Assembly: GCF_014333425.1 (NCBI RefSeq)
Contig: NZ_JACRYT010000006.1
Location: 93,198-157,197, forward strand
Length of the DNA: 64,000 bases
Source: Zhenpiania hominis
GTDB taxonomy: Bacteria > Bacillota > Clostridia > Peptostreptococcales > Anaerovoracaceae
Direction: 5' to 3'
Shown: in pieces, positions 8,583 to 17,224 of the stretch
Numbering within the stretch: position 1 is the stretch's first letter
Layout: every line of letters starts with the position of its first letter
Program-made: the position numbers and the translations under genes
Notes under the pieces: generated by a model
The model's database searches: none
Told to the model about the DNA's origin: nothing
The model's input: only the letters and a program-made list of their open reading frames with translations

Positions 8583-8852
8583 ATGCCGAAATATTACGAA
8601 TTTAAGGTATGTGGCTACTATTTGTATTTTACGGCTCATTGCATTGTTGAGTGTATGTATGCTCATGCTAGTGACAGAAAGTTAACAGAAGGCGGTTCTG
8701 CAAAATTGTTTGTAAAAAGCAATGGAGATACAGTCGTTCAAAATAGAGGGATTCTAAGTGAGAGGGAATTGAAAAAGATACAAGAGTTACTATATCTACT
8801 CCAGCGGGCGGCTGGCAAGGAAAGATCATACTCTCCAGTTTGTAAACTATGA
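8583..8852 (+). CDS. Small protein, DUF4160-like, with a foreign 3' end
   Basis: 89 residues. MPKYYEFKVCGYYLYFTAHC followed by MYAHASDRKLTEGGSAKLFV fits the general DUF4160 pattern, a family proposed as the toxin-like member of small paired systems. Homologous up to about LSERELKKIQELL; the final residues (LYLLQRAAGKERSYSPVCKL) are the cas1 5' coding sequence read one frame off. So the gene lost its natural end where it was joined to cas1. Start: ATG at 8583, one base after the previous stop. Toxin activity is conjecture. Confidence 0.6.
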   Translation: MPKYYEFKVCGYYLYFTAHCIVECMYAHASDRKLTEGGSAKLFVKSNGDTVVQNRGILSERELKKIQELLYLLQRAAGKERSYSPVCKL

Positions 8853-8874
8853 TGGGGAAAAGAGGGATCTTCCG

Positions 8875-9768
8875 GTGGAGCAGATTGAGGATCTGTACAT
8901 TATGTCTGAAATGGATCTAAATACAAAGCTGCTTAATTTTGCCGCGCAGAACGGAATTGTGATCCATTTTTTTAATTATTACCAGTTTTATACGGGAAGC
9001 TTTTATCCGCGGGAACAGCTTTTAGCGGGTAATCTTCTGGTGAAACAGGCCGAGGCTTATTCGGATTTTGAAAAGAGGCTGGACTTGGCAAAACGGATCA
9101 TTAAAGCTGCTTCGGGAAATATTTACCGTAATTTGCGTTACTATAATGGACGGGGAAAAGACTTGGAACTTCCCATGAAACAGATTGAGCACTATCGGAA
9201 AAAGATTGACTCGCAGCGTGGAATCCAGGACTTAATGGGAATCGAAGGGAATATCCGTAAAATTTATTATCAGAGCTGGAATGTAATTCTCGATTCGGAT
9301 TTTGAGTTTGAAAAGAGGGTGAAGCATCCGCCGGACAATCAAATAAACAGCCTGATTTCCTTTGTGAATTCTCTGATCTATACGAAGGTTTTGACGGAAA
9401 TCTATCATACACAGCTGAACCCGACAATCAGCTATCTGCATGAGCCGGGAACAAGACGGTTTTCTCTCTGCCTGGATTTGGCGGAGGTTTTCAAACCTCT
9501 GATTGGAGATCGCTTGATTTTTTCTCTTTTAAACCGCAGGCAGATTACAAAAGACAGTTTTCTGCGTGACTTGGAAGGTCTGAAGCTGAAAAAAGAAGCT
9601 TCTCAGATGATTCTGGCGGAACTGGACAGCAGATTGAAGAAAACCATCACACATAAAGAACTGGGAAAATCGGTGTCCTATCAGTATCTGATTCGGCTGG
9701 AAGCATATAAGCTAATCAAACATTTACTGGGAGAAAAGGCGTATGAAGGTTTTGAAATCTGGTGGTAG
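8875..9768 (+). CDS. cas1: CRISPR integrase Cas1, 5' end lost by fusion
   Basis: Cas1 captures and integrates spacers with Cas2. From the GTG at 8875, 297 residues run to the usual end EGFEIWW, with the catalytic set visible: Glu in MGIEGNIRKIYY, His in YLHEPGTRRF, Asp in LCLDLAEVFKP. However, the normal N-terminus (YYIYSSGRLARKDHTLQFV, then EKRDLPVEQIEDLY) is encoded from 8788 in this frame, with no start codon before an upstream TGA. Those first ~30 residues form the N-terminal beta domain. The protein therefore either starts at GTG 8875 without them or depends on a +1 shift from the upstream small gene. Confidence 0.85.
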   Translation: MEQIEDLYIMSEMDLNTKLLNFAAQNGIVIHFFNYYQFYTGSFYPREQLLAGNLLVKQAEAYSDFEKRLDLAKRIIKAASGNIYRNLRYYNGRGKDLELPMKQIEHYRKKIDSQRGIQDLMGIEGNIRKIYYQSWNVILDSDFEFEKRVKHPPDNQINSLISFVNSLIYTKVLTEIYHTQLNPTISYLHEPGTRRFSLCLDLAEVFKPLIGDRLIFSLLNRRQITKDSFLRDLEGLKLKKEASQMILAELDSRLKKTITHKELGKSVSYQYLIRLEAYKLIKHLLGEKAYEGFEIWW

Positions 9769-9864
9769 AATTATGGCGATATCAGGAAGAAGAGAGTCTG
9801 CGGGCACAAAGAACCTGTGATGTGGAAGGAGAAGCCTTTCAATCGCGGAAAACGGAGAGAGGAC

Positions 9865-10143
9865 ATGTATGTAATTTTGGTCTATGATATTGTTGTAGAT
9901 GATGAGGGAAAGAAAATTCTTCCGAAAGTTTTTAAATGCTGCAAAAAATATCTGTCACATATTCAGAATTCGGTATTTGAGGGTGATATGACACCTTCGC
10001 AGATGATGGCCCTGCGCATGGAATTACAGAAATGGATCCGTAAGGATAAAGATTCTCTGATCGTTTTTTCCAGCAGAGATCAGAAATGGCTGCAAAAAGA
10101 ATTTTGGGGAAAAGAAGAGGATCGGACGTCGCGTTTTTTATGA
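9865..10143 (+). CDS. cas2: CRISPR integration partner Cas2
   Basis: A 92-residue Cas2 with a ferredoxin fold. It opens MYVILVYDIVVDDEGKKILP, containing the conserved YDI strand end, and closes DRTSRFL, a common ending in this family. Cas2 bridges two Cas1 dimers in the spacer-integration complex. I chose the ATG at 9865 after GAGAGAGG; an in-frame ATG at 9817 would add 16 unrelated residues. About 330 nt downstream the array 1 leader and repeats begin. Confidence 0.92.
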   Translation: MYVILVYDIVVDDEGKKILPKVFKCCKKYLSHIQNSVFEGDMTPSQMMALRMELQKWIRKDKDSLIVFSSRDQKWLQKEFWGKEEDRTSRFL

Positions 10144-10300
10144 TAAGGAAATTCAGAGACGAAAGGGTTCTAAAGCGGATATGAATCAGGAGCGATGCGT
10201 CGTTATTTCAGAATGTTATAGGGTGAAAAGCAAAGGCGGAGTTATCGTAGTCGTATCTGAGTATCTGTATCTGAGAACAATGGAAATCTGTTAGAATTGC

Positions 10301-10477
10301 TTTGTCGACCTTTGATTATGTAAATTTACCGGGAGATCGACAAAGACTGAAGTTTTAGGCTTTATCGGGTTTTTTACAGCCTGGAAACAGAACAAAGAAA
10401 GATTTTTTTGATATATGTTCGGGGTAGACAGAAACTGAACTCTGAAGCATGGGAATTAGGCTGTTGAAGAACGGCGG
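10301..10477 (+). promoter_or_regulatory. Leader of CRISPR array 1
   Basis: Sequence between cas2 and the first repeat. It begins with an inverted repeat (TTTGTCGACC at 10301 and GATCGACAAA ending 10344), passes T-rich and A-rich stretches, and ends GAAGAACGGCGG directly at the first repeat. The array 2 leader (12496-12673) is alike over its whole length, with scattered substitutions only. A partial third copy is at 7805. The stretch 10144-10300 holds no gene I can support. Confidence 0.75.
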
Positions 10478-10897
10478 ATTTGAATCTTAGCAGAAGTGGA
10501 ATTTAAAGACCATACAGGCATATATCGAATACTTGTCAGAGCGGATTTGAATCTTAGCAGAAGTGGAATTTAAAGCATGGTTACTCTGAAGATTTCTTCC
10601 ATCTTACCTTCATTTGAATCTTAGCAGAAGTGGAATTTAAAGTTGGAACGCCTTGATTCTGTGAACTTTTTCCTCTTAATTTGAATCTTAGCAGAAGTGG
10701 AATTTAAAGTTATGGATTTTATATCAAGGAAGAAAACGGAAAAAAATTTGAATCTTAGCAGAAGTGGAATTTAAAGTTTTTTCATAGCTCTCTCCGGCCT
10801 CAATGGTAGTTGATTTGAATCTTAGCAGAAGTGGAATTTAAAAGAGTATGACTACGAAAAGTATGCTTTAAAAATTGATGATTTGAATCTTAGCAGA
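10478..10897 (+). CRISPR. CRISPR array 1 (6 full repeats, 1 truncated)
   Basis: Repeats of 30-31 nt begin ATTTGAATCTTAGCAGAAG and end TGGAATTTAAA, usually plus G. Full copies start at 10478, 10545, 10612, 10679, 10746 and 10813. A terminal copy at 10881 keeps only its first ~17 nt before diverging, as is common at the leader-distal end. Six spacers of 37-38 nt (36-37 if the repeat is taken as 31 nt). The repeat ends, TTTGAAT and ATTTAAA, can pair with one G-U to form a hairpin base, and the last 8 nt would be the crRNA 5' tag. I saw no spacer match elsewhere in the window. Confidence 0.95.
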
Positions 10898-11205
10898 TTG
10901 GAAGCTATTGAAAGACCGTATATGGATGTCGGAACAGCCGCATGAAATAATCTGTACGGTTGCATGTATACAAATTTTGTGTGCACTTATCCATAGTGAA
11001 CGTTTCAGTTGTCAAACAGGACGTTATTAACCAAATCTAAATTAGCTAGAATGTTTATTATAGAATATTAATCATTCTATGTGAAAAGGCAGTCGGATTT
11101 TTATTCGGGAGTTGACATTGGAAGCGACATATGCAAAAATAAAGTTAGGTTTTATTTTTACATATATTATCAATAAGAGGGAACCTTATTTTTAGGAGAT
11201 ATGGG
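10898..11205. other. Intergenic stretch between array 1 and the ATPase
   Basis: About 300 AT-rich bases. No ORF, repeat or RNA family recognised. TTTTAGGAGATATGGG just before 11206 supplies the ribosome binding site of the ATPase. A TTGACA at about 11113 lacks a clear -10 partner. Confidence 0.4.
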
Positions 11206-12468
11206 ATGTATTATGAAAGAACTTTAGGAACAGTCATAAAACAGACTACCGAGACCTTTCCTGTTGTAATTGTTACAGGTCCGAGGCAAGTGGGGAAAAC
11301 AACACTTCTTACGAAATTGGCGGAACCAGATCGGAAAGTGGTGTCTTTAGACAATCCAACGATACGTTCTTTTGCTAAAAGCGAGCCAGAGTTGTTTATT
11401 CAACGTTACGCACCACCGGTTTTGATTGATGAAATCCAGTATGCACCAGAGCTGTTTGATTATATCAAGATCTATGTAGATCGAGAAAAACATTGCGGAG
11501 ATTTTTGGCTGACTGGCTCCCAGACCTTTCATATGATGAAATCTGTAACAGAATCCTTGGCAGGGCGGGCAGGTATTATCCGCATGCAGGGGCTTAGTAA
11601 TGATGAGATCCGGGGCAGGCACTATCCGCCGTTCCAGATAGATATTCCTCTCCTGATGAAGCGGACGAAGGAATTGGAGTCTATGACGTTACCGCAAATT
11701 TTTTCCAGGATTTTTAAAGGTTCTATGCCGAGACTGTATGAAAATGAAAATGTAGATCGGGATCAGTATTATGAATCGTATTTGGAAACCTATATCAGCA
11801 GAGATATCAAAGATTTAACTCAGATCGCAGATGAAACTGCTTTTTTGAATTTCATGTCAGCGGTTGCGGCAAGAACAGCTACAAATGTAAATTATAATGC
11901 ATTAGCCAGTGAGATTGGAGTATCTGCACCTACGGCCAAACAATGGCTTTCTGTTTTGAACTCATCAGGAATCATAGCCTTGATTCAGCCGTATTCCAAT
12001 AATGCGCTCAAACGTGTGATTAAGGCACCGAGAATGTATTTTTTAGATACAGGACTGTGCGCCCATCTTACCAGATGGGGTAGCGGGGAAACTCTGGAAT
12101 ATGGAGCGATGGGAGGGTCTTTTTTTGAAACTTGGGTGGTATCAGAGATTTATAAGAGCTATCTGAACGCAGGAAAGCGACCGCCGCTCTATTACTATCG
12201 TGACAGTAATAAAAAGGAGATCGATCTGATTATTTACCAGGATGGAACTGTGACTCCGATTGAAATCAAAAAAAGCGCATCCCCTAAGGATGCAGTAAAA
12301 AATTTTTCTGTACTGGCGCCAATTGAGAAGAACGCAGATGAAGACGAACCTTTTGCTGGAGCCGAACAACTGAAGACTAAAATTGGGACAGGCGCTGTTA
12401 TCTGTATGGCAACAGATTTGATTCCGATCGATAAAAAGAACTGGTACGTTCCGGCATGGCTGATATAA
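11206..12468 (+). CDS. AAA+ ATPase of the DUF4143 family
   Basis: A 420-residue protein. The N-terminal half is a P-loop ATPase with Walker A GPRQVGKTTLL (about residues 22-32) and Walker B LIDEIQ. The middle has a winged-helix-like part (NALASEIGVSAPTAKQWLSV), and the C-terminal half is the DUF4143 domain with a PD-(D/E)XK nuclease-like core: FFETWVVSEI, YYYRDSNKKEIDLII, then IEIKKS. The family is widespread and poorly characterised. It lies between the two CRISPR arrays, and a broken copy sits behind cas3, both followed by a CRISPR leader-like sequence. ATG start after GGAGATATGGG. It is not a known Cas protein. Confidence 0.85.
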   Translation: MYYERTLGTVIKQTTETFPVVIVTGPRQVGKTTLLTKLAEPDRKVVSLDNPTIRSFAKSEPELFIQRYAPPVLIDEIQYAPELFDYIKIYVDREKHCGDFWLTGSQTFHMMKSVTESLAGRAGIIRMQGLSNDEIRGRHYPPFQIDIPLLMKRTKELESMTLPQIFSRIFKGSMPRLYENENVDRDQYYESYLETYISRDIKDLTQIADETAFLNFMSAVAARTATNVNYNALASEIGVSAPTAKQWLSVLNSSGIIALIQPYSNNALKRVIKAPRMYFLDTGLCAHLTRWGSGETLEYGAMGGSFFETWVVSEIYKSYLNAGKRPPLYYYRDSNKKEIDLIIYQDGTVTPIEIKKSASPKDAVKNFSVLAPIEKNADEDEPFAGAEQLKTKIGTGAVICMATDLIPIDKKNWYVPAWLI

Positions 12469-12495
12469 GCATTAAAGAAATAATTCTTATATGTG

Positions 12496-12673
12496 TTTGT
12501 CGACCCTTGATCATGTAAACTTACCGGGAGATCGACAAAGACGGAAATTCTAGGTTATATCGGGATTTTTACAGCCTGGAAACAAAACAAAGAAAGATTT
12601 TTTATGATATATGTGTAGGGTAGACAGAAGCTGACCCCCGAAGCGTGGGAATTAGACTGCTGTAGAACGGCGG
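12496..12673 (+). promoter_or_regulatory. Leader of CRISPR array 2
   Basis: Starts with TTTGTCGACC (12496) paired with GATCGACAAA (ending 12539) and ends TGTAGAACGGCGG at the first repeat. It aligns end to end with the array 1 leader, including the ACAGCCTGGAAACA and GGGTAGACAGA blocks, so one was copied from the other. It lies 27 nt behind the DUF4143 ATPase stop. Confidence 0.75.
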
Positions 12674-13208
12674 ATTGAATCCTATCCATATTGGAATTTA
12701 AATTTCTATAGCAGATGTTCAATCCCTTCCATTCGTGTTGATTGAATCCTATCCATATTGGAATTTAAATCTTGACAGGAAAACGTGATGAGCGCCGTCT
12801 GTCCATATTGAATCCTATCCATATTGGAATTTAAATACTAAGCGAATAGGAAGGAGTAAGAAAAATGGGTAGATTGAATCCTATCCATATTGGAATTTAA
12901 ATTTCAGATTCTATCTTTAACTTATTTAAATTATATCATATTGAATCCTATCCATATTGGAATTTAAATCCCGATAAAATTCCGGCATTTTCGGCGGCTG
13001 TAATATTGAATCCTATCCATATTGGAATTTAAATGCCACAAGGACAGTACCTATGCGGAACTTTGCAAATATTGAATCCTATCCATATTGGAATTTAAAT
13101 GGAAGTGGAGAGTACATTCATTGGCGAGTTGATCATATTGAATCCTATCCATATTGGAATTTAAATCTGTAAAGTTGTAAAAGACAATGAGTCGATCTTC
13201 CATTGAAT
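12674..13208 (+). CRISPR. CRISPR array 2 (8 full repeats, 1 truncated)
   Basis: 30-nt repeats begin ATTGAATCCTATCCATA and end TTGGAATTTAAAT. Copies start at 12674, 12741, 12807, 12873, 12940, 13005, 13071 and 13137 and are identical by eye. Spacers are 35-37 nt. A final ATTGAAT at 13202-13208 looks like a cut-off ninth repeat and merges with the first codons of the hydroxylase gene. Both repeat ends match array 1; about 10 central bases differ. The spacer at 12837 contains an SD-plus-ATG pattern (GGAAGGAGTAAGAAAAATG), as if taken from a mobile-element gene start. Confidence 0.96.
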
Positions 13209-15483
13209 GTATTACTGCAAACTGGTGCACAGTCCTTACGCCCACGCGAATATCGTGAGCATTGATTTTTCAGAAGCCCTGAAGGTACCGGGCGTCAAAG
13301 GCGTGCTGACCGGCCAGGACTTTCCGGAAGGACATAATCTGGGAAATCCGGAAGCCTTCAAAGAACTGGCGGATAAAGAGCCTCTGTGCCGCAAGAAAGT
13401 GCGCATGGTAGGAGACGAAGTAGCGGCAGTCTGCGCCATCAGTGAGGAAATTGCTACGGAAGCCGCCGCTCTTGTAAAGGTCGAGTACGAGCCGCTGCCG
13501 CCAGTACTGGATCCCTTTGAATCCATGGCGCCGGACTCGCCGGCCATTCACTATCCGGACAGCAGCAACCTGTCCATCTTTACCGTGATGAAAGCCGGAG
13601 ATACGGAAAAAGCCTTCGCGGAAGCCGATTATACGGATCGGCATTACTATCAGACCCAGGAAATGGTTCACGCGGCGATTGAACCCCATGGAGCGGTGGC
13701 GAAATATGAAAACGGCGAATGGACCGTCTGGACAACGACCCAGGGCGCCTATGTCAGCCGGTACTGGATCGCCTGGGGCCTGGGCGTGCCGGAAAGTCAG
13801 GTGCGGGTCATCAAACCGATGGTCGGCGGCGGTTTTGGCGGAAAACTGGATGTATTCGCCCATGAACTCTGTCCATGCAAATTCGCGCAGATGACGGGCC
13901 ATCCGGTAAAATGCATCCTCAAGCGGGATGAAGTCTTCCTGTGCACCAGGACCAGACATCCGATTTCCTTTGAAATCGAAAGCGCTTTCACAAAGGAAGG
14001 CAAACTGCTGGCAAAGAGGTGTCAGCATATCCTGGACGGAGGCGCGTACGGCGGTTCGGGAATCGCGGCCAACACCCTGTCTCTGATCTGTGCCACCTTC
14101 CCCTACAAAGTGGAAAATATCGACATGACCGCAAGGCGTCCGTATACCAATCATCCGGCGTCAGGGGCCATGCGGGGATATTCCGCCTGTCAGGTACATT
14201 TTGCTCATGAAATCCACATGGACGAAGTGGCAAATGATCTGCACATTGACCCGCTGCAGCTGCGGCGGCAGAACGGAATCACTCCTTACTACACGGGACC
14301 GACAGGACTGGAATTTACATCCTGCCAGTTCGACGAAGCCCTGGTAAAATGCGCGGAAGCCATTGACTGGGAACATCGCGACAAATACCCGATCGGAAGC
14401 GGAGAAGCCATCGGACTTTCCGGTTCCGGCTTCATGTCCGGCACTGGATTTCCGGTACTGGTAACACCTCATTACTGCTCGTCCTCTACCATCGTACGGC
14501 TCAACCGAGAGGGCTACGCGGTCGTATTCAGCGGCGCCAATGACATCGGCCAGGGATGCGATACCGTGATGACCATGATTGTGGCGGAAGAACTGGGGCT
14601 GCGGATGGACGAGGTAAAACTGGTTCAGTCCGATACGACGACGACTCCGTGGGATGCCGGATCCTTCGGTTCCCGTGTTACTTTCCTGGGCGGAAACGCC
14701 TGCCGCAGAGCGGTGGGAGACGCCAAGCTGAAACTGCTCTCCCACTGGGCGGAGGAATGGGGCTGCAAGCCTTCGGACATCACTATGAAAGATCACAGAG
14801 TTTTCATCAAAGGCGACGCGGAGAAGAACATTTCTTACAACGAAGCGTGCTTTGGCTATGAAGAAAAGAACTTCGGACGCTGCGTAGCGGGTGTCGGTTC
14901 CTTTGCACATGAAGGAGACAAAGATATCTATGTAAAGAACGTGGGAAACTACGCGACCGCTTACTCCTTCTCCGCTTCGGCTGCCAAGGTAAAAGTGGAT
15001 ATGGAAACCGGCGCCGTAGAACTGCAGGATTTTGTATTTGGTCACGACTGCGGGCGTCCTTTGAATCTGAGGGCGGTAGAAGGGCAGATTGAAGGATCCG
15101 TCCTTCTCGGCTATGGATTTACCTGCTACGAAGAATGTGTCTACAATAAAGAAGGCAAACACATGAACCCGAGCTTCCGCGATTACCGCTTCCCGACTGC
15201 GTTGGATATGCCGCATATTAAAACCATTATCTGTAGCGAAGCAGATCCAGAGGGCCCGATGGGAGCCAAGGAAGCAGGGGAAGGAAGTACCGCTCCGGTG
15301 GGTTCCGCTATCGGAAACGCCATCAATTACGCGACCGGGCTTACCCTTCGGGAACTTCCAATTACGCCGGAAAAGTTGTGGCGCGCGCTGAAAGAACACG
15401 AAAAGACAGGAAAAACCTGCTTTGGAGCGGAAGATCTGCCTGAAAAATTCGCGGCAATGCCGCCTCTTCCGCAGCGCGATTAA
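13207..15483 (+). pseudogene. Molybdenum hydroxylase large subunit (xanthine dehydrogenase family), 5'-truncated
   Basis: The readable frame is 758 residues of a molybdopterin-binding subunit of the xanthine dehydrogenase/4-hydroxybenzoyl-CoA reductase family. Landmarks are the glycine loop PMVGGGFGGKLD, HASGAMRGY-type binding segments (HPASGAMRGYSACQ), and the catalytic-Glu region MGAKEAGEGSTAPVG near the C-terminus. The frame opens at YYCKLVHSPYAHANIVSID, which in relatives follows about 30-40 residues carrying the conserved start. Here that part is replaced by the end of CRISPR array 2: the first in-frame ATG (13207) lies in a cut repeat, without SD. No FeS or FAD subunit gene is nearby. 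Probably inactive or poorly expressed. Confidence 0.8.
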
Positions 15484-15514
15484 AAGAAAAAGCAAATTCC
15501 AGGAGGGAGCAAAA

Positions 15515-15997
15515 ATGGAAGACAAAAAACGGGAAGAGCTCATGCGGGAATTGAGCAGCCAGCTCCGCACATGCCTGCCTTTGATTGAAGAGGAGCGACA
15601 GGCTTTTATCCGGGCGGAGCATGGGCGGCTGCAGGCAGTTATGGGTAAGGAATACTGGGACAGAGAAAAAGAGGCTCCCGCCTTTTTTCATGGAGAACCC
15701 ACTGAGGACGCGCAGCTGGAAAGTCTGGTTGAAAGGGATCCTTATGATATCAGCCTGGAAGAGCTGGTACAGCTTTCGGAAATGGAAAAGAGGGTGGAAC
15801 GTCTGGGTACTTACAGCTATCTGGCGTTTTTCCATATGTATCCGGAGGATAAAGAACGGCTGCGGCTGCTTTTTCACCTTTACCGGCGTCTGACCCATGG
15901 AAATGTGTGCGGTTTGCCGGAGATAAAGCAGCTGGAAGAGGGGCACGACTTCTATATCCGGCAGAAGACAGAAAGCGCTGTTCGTGTGATTCGGTAA
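15515..15997 (+). CDS. Unknown 160-aa acidic protein in the hydroxylase operon
   Basis: 160 residues, helical and highly charged, no cysteine cluster, signal peptide or membrane segment. I do not recognise it. ATG start after CAGGAGGG, 31 nt after the hydroxylase stop, and 13 nt before the trigger-factor-like gene, so the three form an operon. Context suggests a role in folding, assembly or cofactor loading of the molybdenum hydroxylase, but nothing in the sequence proves this. Confidence 0.65.
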   Translation: MEDKKREELMRELSSQLRTCLPLIEEERQAFIRAEHGRLQAVMGKEYWDREKEAPAFFHGEPTEDAQLESLVERDPYDISLEELVQLSEMEKRVERLGTYSYLAFFHMYPEDKERLRLLFHLYRRLTHGNVCGLPEIKQLEEGHDFYIRQKTESAVRVIR

Positions 15998-16010
15998 CAA
16001 GGAGGTTCTT

Positions 16011-17132
16011 ATGAAAGTAGAAAGCTATGAAAAAAAGGATGGTATCCTGCAGGTAATGTTGTGCGCGGAAGCGGAGGAATTCAGAGAAGCGCGCCGCAGG
16101 GCGTATCTGGAACATACGGATCGATATCCGGTACCCGGCTGCGCGGGCGGGCTTGCCTCCCTTACGGATCTGGAAAACGTCTACGGCCCGGCGGTTCTCT
16201 ACGATGAAGCGCTGGAGCTGGCTGTGCCGGAACTGTTTGGAAATTTGCTGAAAGAAAAAAAGATTCGAATTATGGGAAAGCCGCGGATGGAGCATCTGAC
16301 CTTTACTCCCGAAGGCGGCGCCCGGTTCCGTGTGAGGGCGGAGCTTTATCCCCAGATTCGGACCGGTGAATATCGGGGCGTAAAAGTTCCGCTGCGGCGC
16401 CAGGCGGATGAAGAAGCTTTCGTCGCGGCAGCGGTTGGAATTGCCAGCTCTCAGATAGAAGGGGAGATACCGAAGCATATGGTAGAGCAGAAGCTGGATG
16501 CCATGCTGGCGCAGGAAAAGCTCAGAGCAAGCGGGGACGCGATTTACCATGTGCTGGCAGATACGATTGTGATTCTGAAAACCGCTTACCGGGAGGCGGG
16601 AGCGGAAAGACCTGTCAGACAGGTGCGAGAGGAAGCGATGGATCTGATGCTGCAGACGGTTTCCGGAGACAATCAGGAAGTAAGCCGGGAATTTTTCTGC
16701 GGTCAGATCCGCCATCTGACGGAGCGATATCACAGTCTGCCGGAGGATTACGATAAGATCCTGGATCAGATTATCGAAAAACGAAAAAAAGATAAAGCTT
16801 CCATGAAAGCGGAGACTGTAACGGAGGAAGTCTTTCGCGCGTATCTGGGTTCTCTCGGACTGAATGAGGAGGCCTGGCGCAAAGAACGGGAGGGTGAGGC
16901 AGTGAAGGAAGTCTGCCGTGACCTGCTGCTGGATAAAGTGGCGGAAGAACAGCAGCTTGCGGTGGCCGGGCAGGAACTGGAGGATGAAATAAGAAAGATT
17001 GCGGCTCAGTGCGGTGTGCAGGAAGAACAGGTGCTGGAACAGATTGACACGGAGCCGATCAAATGGCACCTGCTGCGAGAAAAAGCAAAGACCTGGATCG
17101 CGGATCACGCGGTTGAGAAAGCCGCGGGATGA
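16011..17132 (+). CDS. Trigger-factor-like chaperone lacking the PPIase domain
   Basis: 373 residues. The first ~120 resemble the trigger factor ribosome-binding domain: after YPVPGC comes LENVYGPAVLYDEALELAVP, aligning with the region after the GFRKGK signature, and then RFRVRAELYPQIRTGEYRGV. The signature itself is replaced by GCAGGLAS, so ribosome docking is doubtful. The next part (SQIEGEIPKHMVEQKLDAML) joins directly to the C-terminal arm domain; the FKBP-like PPIase domain is missing. ATG start after AAGGAGG, last gene before a terminator. The operon position suggests a dedicated chaperone for the molybdenum hydroxylase. Confidence 0.7.
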   Translation: MKVESYEKKDGILQVMLCAEAEEFREARRRAYLEHTDRYPVPGCAGGLASLTDLENVYGPAVLYDEALELAVPELFGNLLKEKKIRIMGKPRMEHLTFTPEGGARFRVRAELYPQIRTGEYRGVKVPLRRQADEEAFVAAAVGIASSQIEGEIPKHMVEQKLDAMLAQEKLRASGDAIYHVLADTIVILKTAYREAGAERPVRQVREEAMDLMLQTVSGDNQEVSREFFCGQIRHLTERYHSLPEDYDKILDQIIEKRKKDKASMKAETVTEEVFRAYLGSLGLNEEAWRKEREGEAVKEVCRDLLLDKVAEEQQLAVAGQELEDEIRKIAAQCGVQEEQVLEQIDTEPIKWHLLREKAKTWIADHAVEKAAG

Positions 17133-17139
17133 GAAAATG

Positions 17140-17191
17140 AAAAAAGAGCATCCGACAGATCTAATGTCCAATAGATGCGGATGCTCTTTTT
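17140..17191. terminator. Bidirectional terminator between the hydroxylase operon and dapA
   Basis: AAAAAAGAGCATCCG pairs with CGGATGCTCTTTTTT around a loop of about 20 nt, with T or A runs on both sides, serving two convergent units. Confidence 0.85.
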
Positions 17192-17224
17192 TCATAATCT
17201 TTATAGCTTTTTATCGGTGTTTCC

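Noticed and set aside
7325..8852. Insertion sequence or transposon between cas3 and cas1
   Set aside because: No transposase or recombinase, terminal inverted repeats or target duplication could be recognised; segmental duplication and deletion explain the data.
12674..13208. Array 2 as the remains of a second CRISPR type
   Set aside because: No second set of cas genes is present and its leader and repeat ends match array 1, so a shared machinery is simpler.
13270..15570. Two long minus-strand ORFs opposite the molybdenum hydroxylase
   Set aside because: Composition is that of an antisense shadow of a GC-rich gene; no motif and no ribosome binding site.
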